In this document: piece after piece, positions 59,244 to 64,000 of the stretch
Layout of the letters: every line of letters begins with the position of its first letter
Position numbering within the stretch: the first letter of the stretch is position 1
DNA from: Nomia melanderi
Taxonomy: Eukaryota; Arthropoda; Insecta; Hymenoptera; Halictidae
Assembly (NCBI RefSeq): GCF_051020985.1
Contig: NC_135010.1
Location: forward strand, 5,702,001 to 5,766,000
Direction of reading: 5' to 3'
DNA: 64,000 nucleotides
Program-made: the position numbers and the translations under genes
The notes under the pieces: generated by a model
Database searches by the model: none
Seen by the model: only the letters and a program-made list of their open reading frames with translations
Told to the model about the DNA's origin: nothing

Positions 59244-61095
59244 ATGAAAGTGAAGATTTTTGTCATTTTTACGTGGAAACCAAAAACATTCACCGTAAAT
59301 TAAGGAAAAGGGCCTTCCAGGAAAATAAATCAAATAAGTGATGACGAATTAGTCCTACGTAGCACACAACCATTTTTCTTTGAAACCGTGCCACTCGTGT
59401 CGTCGCATCAGATTAACTTTTATCACATTATCATTATCATTATTTGACGTTGCATAATGAAACACGCGGCATTAAATGCCATATGGCAACTGATTTAACT
59501 ATTGCAAATAAATGTTTGCATTGTACTCCTGAATTCAGGTCATAGGCTGTTCGTTACAAATTACTCGTTAAATTCGTAACAATATTAATAATCTATTATA
59601 CCCCGTATCTGTTGCAAATTAAATAAATCTTTGAACATTATTTTTTGAAACAAATAATAATAATTACTTTTTACGAAATAATTCTATCAACACATATACT
59701 TCGTTAAAATATTCTATTATAGAAATGATTATTAAGAACATGAATTGAATAAATTTCTTTTTATTTTGAATATCAATAAATTCGAATAGCATTTGAACAT
59801 TGAATATTAGTACTTATTTCAAAATAAAAAATGGTGATGTAGTATCGATATCAAATAATTTTAAAAAGTAAAATCTGATGCTCTGAACTCTTTTTGTAAG
59901 GGTACATTTTTTTTGTGAATTGCCAAAGTGAAGTTTTACAAAAATATTTGTGCGGGGGACGAAAAGAAAAGTATTTCTCGCTACCTTTTAGATACGTGTT
60001 TTAACGTCAAAAAATGATAACGATTAGAAGGCACGGATCCATAAATCAATCCCTTTGTAGTAGGACACCCCTTTATTTGGGGTATTACACTTTGAAAAAA
60101 GAACTGGACAAAGGAATGATTTAAGACACACAGGGGAGATCTATATTTATTGGACACTGTTCTCCTTTTGATAAATAGACTTTTGGAGAATTTATATTGC
60201 AAGTGTCACTAACACATGTATGTATTATAGATACAAATGATATTGTAAATTAAAAAATAAAAGTATTTTTCATTTTCTGTTCGTGAATTACATCACCAAT
60301 ATTGGAATATACCTCTTGTGTGTGTACTTAAATAAAATGTAGAGATTAAATATTCACAGAACCTCAATTAAGAACCTCTTTTTATAACCACCCTTCACTC
60401 TTTGCTCAATAATAATGAATTTATATTTTCAAAAACGTTATCATTTTTCACAGATCGCTTTTCCAGGCAACACTAAAATAACTGTTCTGTACAATTAAAA
60501 ACACCGCGAACATCGCGTTTCATCAACTGACCATAGATATGTCGCGCAACGCTGTCGCATTGCCCATAAAACCGTACAATTTAAAACATAGCGCTCCATT
60601 AACAGGAAACATAAAAAGAAATCCTTTGGTCATAGATTCAGTTTTGTCACACGAATGGAAAGTGCTCAGAAAACGAAGGCTTATCGTAAACCTCGATCAC
60701 TGAAAAATTGAAAAATATTCTTTCCGTTAATCACGTGTTATTGTAAAATTCCATTTAGTTTGTAACTAATAAAATTTATTTTAAATATTACATGTTCAGA
60801 GCCCATGAAGAGCGTTCATGATAAAATTTGAAAGAATTAAAAAATGGAGTTACTTTGACTAATAAGCGGCACATATATAATATATAATATTGTATATTAT
60901 AATTATTATAGTACATATAATATTATAAATATATTATTATTATTATCATTATTATCATACTATAAATTATAGTATAGATAATAACTTAACGACATCACAA
61001 TTCCCAGCACGCCGAATGACAATAAAAGGAAAACCGTAATTCACAGCTGCGTCAGTGGAAAGCCTCGCCGTCTCTAATTTTATAATCCTCATAGC
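59244..61095. other. AT-rich spacer with family H fragment and AT microsatellite-like block
   Basis: 60770-60870 matches the right half of family H (ATGGAGTTACTTTGACTAAT). 60878-60975 is an AT-only stretch with ATATAATAT and ATTATTATT runs. No gene was recognised. Confidence 0.45.
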
Positions 61096-61480
61096 GTGAC
61101 AGCCGTTATTCGTGGCATCGTTCGTTCAGCAGATTCCCGTGCGCGTAAACACGGATGGCGGAAATTTCACGGGAACGTCGCAATTATTATAAGATCCTAT
61201 CGCCGCGCGCGCCGCGTGGTCACGGTTGCGATAAATTCCAATTTCCCGTCCATTTCTTTCTGTCACGCCACACCGGACGCCAATTTATATTTTTCTTCGG
61301 TCACCGTTTGGACCGGGACCGCGAACAGACGAGCAAGGAGAGGGAAAATAAGTCGGAGATTTTTATGGATACGCAATTTATCACGGGTCGCTCCTTTCTT
61401 CTCGCTGGCGAGCTTCTTACCCATTCGAACGAGTTTTCGTTGATCCGCGAGAAAACGAGCGAAGATGGTGTTTTAAGGGA
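61096..61480. other. GC-rich island with unrecognised open frames
   Basis: An ATG frame at 61155-61493 (112 aa) runs into the adjacent transposon and overlaps a second open frame. No domain is recognised. Regulatory or chance origin is more likely than a gene. Confidence 0.25.
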
Positions 61481-61705
61481 GGACACCACCTAGAGACGTC
61501 CTAAATATAGGCAAACTTTAGGAATTTTTTTGTTGATATCTATTAAGTTAAAGTTTTTGATTTTTTCTAGGTGTATAACTGTGACCTGCTTTATATTTAT
61601 ATTTCTCCAAAGACAAATTGTTACAAAATGACGCAGTTATTCGTTATATTCACAAAAAAATTCTTAAAGTTTACCAATATGTCAGACCTCTTTAGGTGGT
61701 GCCGC
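61481..61705. mobile_element. Family T inverted-repeat element, complete copy
   Basis: GGACACCACCTAGAGACGTC, then CAAACTTTAGGAATTTTTTT, at the left. At the right, AAAAAAATTCTTAAAGTTTA, then GACCTCTTTAGGTGGTGCC, is the inverse. About 225 bp with no TTAA flank. Confidence 0.8.
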
Positions 61706-62039
61706 CATTAATAGGAACAGATGACAAAGGTGAAGACAAAAAGGACATCGCGTGCCTCCTTGCCGCTATTCAAATGATTCGAGGCGTTTTATACTATTAA
61801 CATAACGCGATTAAAATATCAAGAGAATGTTGCCTCTCGCTGCTCGAGAATTCTTAATTAAATCGGGGTTTCGTTATACGTCCAACAACAAAACTAACAA
61901 GTCGAAACTTGTTTCAGGCATTCGAGAAATTCTGCGTGATCAAGAAAATGTTGAATATTTAATATTATTATATTTGAGACAATGTTTCGTGTCAGTTTTT
62001 ATCTCTTTATGAACATGGTTTGAATCTCTAATTATATAG

Positions 62040-62215
62040 AAATGATAAAGAAACGGAAAAGAAACGGGAGAAACGATGAAGACACCGAAAAGAAACGAAA
62101 GAGAGAGGAAAGACACCGAAAACAAAAGGAAGAATCAGGAAAGATGCCGAAAAGAAACGGAGGAAAGAGAAAAGACACCGAAAAGAACCGCAGAAAAGAG
62201 GAAAGAAGGAAGGAG
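62040..62215. repeat. Purine-rich minisatellite
   Basis: Repeats of AAAGACACCGAAAAGAAACG and close variants with a GA-only filler. It produces Lys/Arg/Glu-rich open frames on both frames of the + strand. Confidence 0.85.
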
Positions 62216-62825
62216 ACTACAAGTGAACATGACGGTTCGAGTCTATTTACGGAAACTCTATTCCGGAAGTCTGTTCGCCGACGTCGTTTCGTGTCATCGC
62301 GAGACGGCTCCCTCGCCAAATGACCCTCTAAGGGTGCTGGCTCCGAGAAGTGTGCTCGACGCCCGTTCCCTTTCAATTTTAGAGAGGCGCGTGACGATTG
62401 CAGGCAGGAACACGTATAGAGAGGAAGAAGACGAAGAAGAAGAAGGAGATGCTCGCTATAGCTGGCAAGCTTGCAACGGGGGGGCAAGGGAGACGGTGGT
62501 CACTTTCACCGAGTTATCGCGTATCCGGCGATTCGGGGAAGCTTTCGGGGGTGAGTCACGCTTGCGCAAGCCGGGCGCGCGTGAAGCGGGGCTAGAACGA
62601 CGAGCGCAACAACCATGCGAGCTTCAGTTTTCTCCAGGGCCTCGTCGGGAAAAAACGACGCGCCGCGATCCCGTGATCTCGCGTCAACCGATCGCCATTG
62701 TTACGCGATTCTCTATTCTCGCGCGGCGGGAACTCTTGCTGATTTCTCTGTGCAGATTGGGAGAACTTTGTATTTGGGACTTGGTGCCGGGTCACGTGTC
62801 TTTGATCTTGTGACTGATTTGTAGA
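62216..62825. promoter_or_regulatory. GC-rich island upstream of the unidentified right-edge gene
   Basis: High GC and CpG, open in several frames on both strands (longest 62076-62813), with a GAA/GAAGAC run at 62420-62450. It may be a promoter or an upstream leader exon for the gene starting at 63507. No domain was recognised. Confidence 0.3.
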
Positions 62826-62829
62826 AAGA

Positions 62830-63145
62830 CATTCTATGGAAATGAAGGTTCTGTGAAACATAGGGTCTACGGAAACGGGGTTCTGCGGAAACATTCTACT
62901 GAGATAAAGATTCTACTGAAATAAATATTTTATAGAACTAAGGATTCTACTGAAATAATTATTGTAGAGAAGTAAAAACTCTGCGAAGTTAAAGATTCAA
63001 TAGAAACAAAGATTCTACAGAAATAAATATTCTACAGAGGTAAAAACTCTGCGAAACTAAAAATTCCATCGAAACAAAGATTCTACAGAAATAAATATTC
63101 TACAGAACTAAAGACTCTACGGAACTAAAAATTCCATCGAAACAG
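62830..63145. repeat. Minisatellite, about 34 bp unit
   Basis: The unit GATTCTACAGAAATAAATAT, then TCTACAGAACTAAA, is repeated about nine times with drift. Confidence 0.9.
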
Positions 63146-63506
63146 AAAATTTACGCAAATTAATAAATTGAAGCTTGAAGATCGCATATCGCAACGTGCT
63201 TTTTCACATTGTTAAACTAAACATTGTTCAGTAGTGCGATGAATTGATACAAATTAGAGTTTAGTGATCGAAATCTCGATAGAGCTTATTTCTAGTTTAT
63301 TTTCTTTGGATAAACGAGACGGCTTGTGCGGTTTCCGGTCGGACGTTCCGCAGAGCAGGAAGGGATTGTTGAGATTGTGTGGTGAGTCGCTGGGCGCTTG
63401 AATGGGGCGCCGAACAGTGAGGCCGCAAAAGTTGACTCGAGAAAAGCAACACCTCCCCCGCGGTTAAAGCGATCTTGAACGGGATTCACAGCCGCCGTTG
63501 TACTGT
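63146..63506 (+). other. Presumed leader or promoter of the right-edge gene
   Basis: 63300-63506 is GC-richer and directly precedes the ATG at 63507. No core promoter motif was identified. Confidence 0.35.
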
Positions 63507-63694
63507 ATGGAAACGTCGGCCCCGACGGGAGATAATGAAGCCGTCGAGAAAAATTCTGCGGAGCTTCTTGATCGAGTGTCCGTGAACAGCTGCCCGCTGA
63601 GCAACTTTCCCGACAGGTTTCAAGACTTCTTCGCAGCCCTCAACGAAAACTCGAACGATCTGCCCAGCATGCTTGAGGACAAGCTAATACCAAG
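63507..63694 (+). CDS. First coding exon of an unidentified gene running off the window
   Basis: ATG at 63507 opens a frame of 62 codons plus two bases, ending at AAG|GTGAAT, a good splice donor at 63695. It lies in GC-balanced sequence unlike its AT-rich surroundings. The encoded piece is acidic and hydrophilic (METSAPTGDNEAVEKNSAEL at the start, then SNFPDRFQDFFAALNENS, ending LEDKLIP), with no signal peptide or membrane segment. I do not recognise the family. The frame is also open for three codons upstream without another ATG. The intron begins with a repeat also found in a channel intron (63826 onward). Confidence 0.6.
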
Positions 63695-63825
63695 GTGAAT
63701 GAAACTGAAGCCACAAATTCCAAAATTGCACGAATCGAGTTGAAAGGGAAGTTAACACAGAAATTCAAACAATTAAGAAACTGCGTGTGAGTAGAGTGAG
63801 TCAAGTCTAATACACTGCTATTTTT

Positions 63826-64000
63826 TTCATGCCGAATTTCACTTTGAAGGGGTGAAGTTACCCCTTGAAGAAAATGCAAGTTCTTCTTTCCCGTGGATTT
63901 ATCTTGGGAACGGTAAGAGGTGGCGAATAAAAATTTAAATAGAGATACATTGTTATTTCATGTCTGTAAAATTGCAAAACAAAATTTTTCGAAAAGTTTG
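63826..64000. repeat. Dispersed repeat U, copy 2, running off the window
   Basis: CATGCCGAATTTCACTTTGA, then AGGGGTGAAGTTACCCCTTG, and GGGAACGGTAAGAGGTGGCG match 40237-40443. It lies in the first intron of the unidentified gene. Confidence 0.7.

Noticed and set aside
60878..60975. AT-only block that could be read as a CRISPR-like or satellite array
   Set aside because: No regular repeat/spacer pattern; it is simple AT-rich sequence.
61155..61493. 112-aa ATG frame
   Set aside because: Its end lies inside the family T transposon and it overlaps another open frame. No domain.
62076..62813. 245-aa open frame, the longest in the window
   Set aside because: It starts in a purine-rich minisatellite and runs through a GC-rich island where other frames on both strands are also open. 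No domain or splice logic supports it.

Overview
The window looks like nuclear DNA of an insect, most likely a hymenopteran and possibly a bee. It is AT-rich, with small intron-split genes that use GT/AG splice sites, GC-rich islands inside AT-rich spacers, and a very high load of short TTAA-ended inverted-repeat elements. The insect call rests on the protein families seen (a fly-like PRL phosphatase and a pickpocket channel). The species cannot be fixed from the sequence alone. No bacterial, viral or organellar genes were seen.

Three genes can be read exon by exon with matching splice phases. (1) PRL-1 (PTP4A-type prenylated phosphatase), + strand, 22383-23150, 4 coding exons, 175 aa. (2) PI31 (PSMF1, proteasome regulator), - strand, 26365-28127, 5 exons, 280 aa, convergent with PRL-1. 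(3) A pickpocket-type DEG/ENaC sodium channel, + strand, 31623-42040, 12 exons, about 589 aa. A further exon at 43971-44251 may give the channel a longer C-terminal tail (about 680 aa). A first coding exon of an unidentified gene sits at 63507-63694 and runs off the right edge. Two GC-rich open islands (45.7-46.1 and 47.6-47.9 kb, - strand) may be exons of something unrecognised.

Region 1-21.6 kb and most of 46-63 kb hold no recognisable gene. They contain AT-rich spacer, minisatellites, a roughly 440 bp GC-rich palindrome (17.6-18.1 kb) and many miniature transposons. The same elements also fill the introns and 3' flank of the channel gene.

The outstanding feature is the transposon population. 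More than twenty short elements (about 120-450 bp) start and end with TTAA and open with variants of TTAAC(C/A)C-NTT, yet belong to at least ten unrelated internal sequences. Several are nested inside one another. At 16.3 kb versus 44.69 kb a paralogous repeat supplies both the filled site and the empty site with a single TTAA. That is direct evidence of TTAA-targeted insertion with target duplication, the hallmark of piggyBac-type mobilisation. No transposase gene is present here. The cluster at 42.1-45.7 kb is an almost continuous stack of such elements, with the candidate last channel exon in its middle.
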